Shown: positions 22,365 through 22,384 of the stretch, piece by piece | How the letters are laid out: every line of letters starts with the position of its first letter | Numbering within the stretch: position 1 is the first letter of the stretch | Source of the DNA: CAZGMN01 sp964645765 | GTDB taxonomy: Bacteria; Acidobacteriota; Aminicenantia; Aminicenantales; Aminicenantaceae | NCBI GenBank assembly: GCA_964645765.1 | Contig: CAZYBE010000048.1 | Span: 1-22,384, forward strand | Reading direction: 5' to 3' | DNA: 22,384 bases | Program-made: the position numbers and the translations under genes | The notes under the pieces: generated by a model | What the model was told of the DNA's origin: nothing | Database searches by the model: none | What the model saw: only the letters and a program-made list of their open reading frames with translations

Positions 22365-22384
22365 CACATCGTTATGATAAGAAT

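Larger units (their letters stand above)
22050..22384. other. Intergenic end region: palindromic element plus promoter
   Basis: No gene is seen in these 335 bases. They hold palindromic element B and, at the far end, a promoter candidate pointing out of the window. A 69-codon minus-strand frame (22046-22255) lies wholly over the palindrome and the glgC end and is not supported. Confidence 0.6.

Noticed and set aside
1..22384. CRISPR array, prophage, toxin-antitoxin pair or known defence system
   Set aside because: No regularly spaced direct repeats, integrase, phage structural genes or defence-type domains were recognised on either strand.

Overview
The window looks like chromosomal DNA of a Gram-negative, moderate-GC bacterium. 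The likeliest source is the Acidobacteriota / candidate phylum Aminicenantes. This is an inference from gene content: a TonB protein with a Gly/Val-rich linker, a zinc-ribbon Ser/Thr kinase fused to TolB-like and TPR regions, several lipoproteins, and a LapA-type membrane protein. No rRNA or marker search was possible. No phage, insertion sequence, CRISPR array or classical defence system was found.

Layout. 1-337 (+): 3' part of a TonB-family gene. 363-3461 (-): an HlyD/RND-type membrane-fusion adaptor with its own promoter, and a lipoprotein GH3 beta-N-acetylhexosaminidase (NagZ-like). 3820-4455 (+): thiE, converging on a (-) pair, nnr (NAD(P)H-hydrate repair) and tsaE (tRNA t6A synthesis). 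From the divergent region near 6.5 kb runs a (+) block: a PlsY-like acyltransferase fused to a Dgk1/dolichol-kinase-like CTP-dependent kinase domain, then gap-pgk-tpiA-secG and a tRNA-Leu(GAG). 11546-14664 (-): a small NTF2/SnoaL-like protein and the large kinase. 14909-15697 (+): a glutamine-amidotransferase-like protein that converges on a 749-residue DUF4434/GH42-like lipoprotein (-). 18352-20549 (-): an apparent operon of an ATP-grasp enzyme, CorA and a LapA-like protein. 20772-22049 (+): glgC.

Two long palindromic non-coding elements stand out, at about 18143-18335 and 22101-22328. They have different sequences but similar architecture: long imperfect arms enclosing smaller hairpins. They bracket the ATP-grasp/CorA/LapA and glgC block.

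Functionally the window joins central glycolysis (gap, pgk, tpiA), glycogen synthesis (glgC), phospholipid entry (PlsY-like), cofactor upkeep (thiE, nnr), cell-wall or glycan hydrolysis (GH3, DUF4434 protein), envelope functions (TonB, adaptor, SecG, CorA, LapA) and signalling (kinase). The most unusual coding feature is the PlsY-kinase fusion. The most unusual non-coding features are the two palindromic elements.
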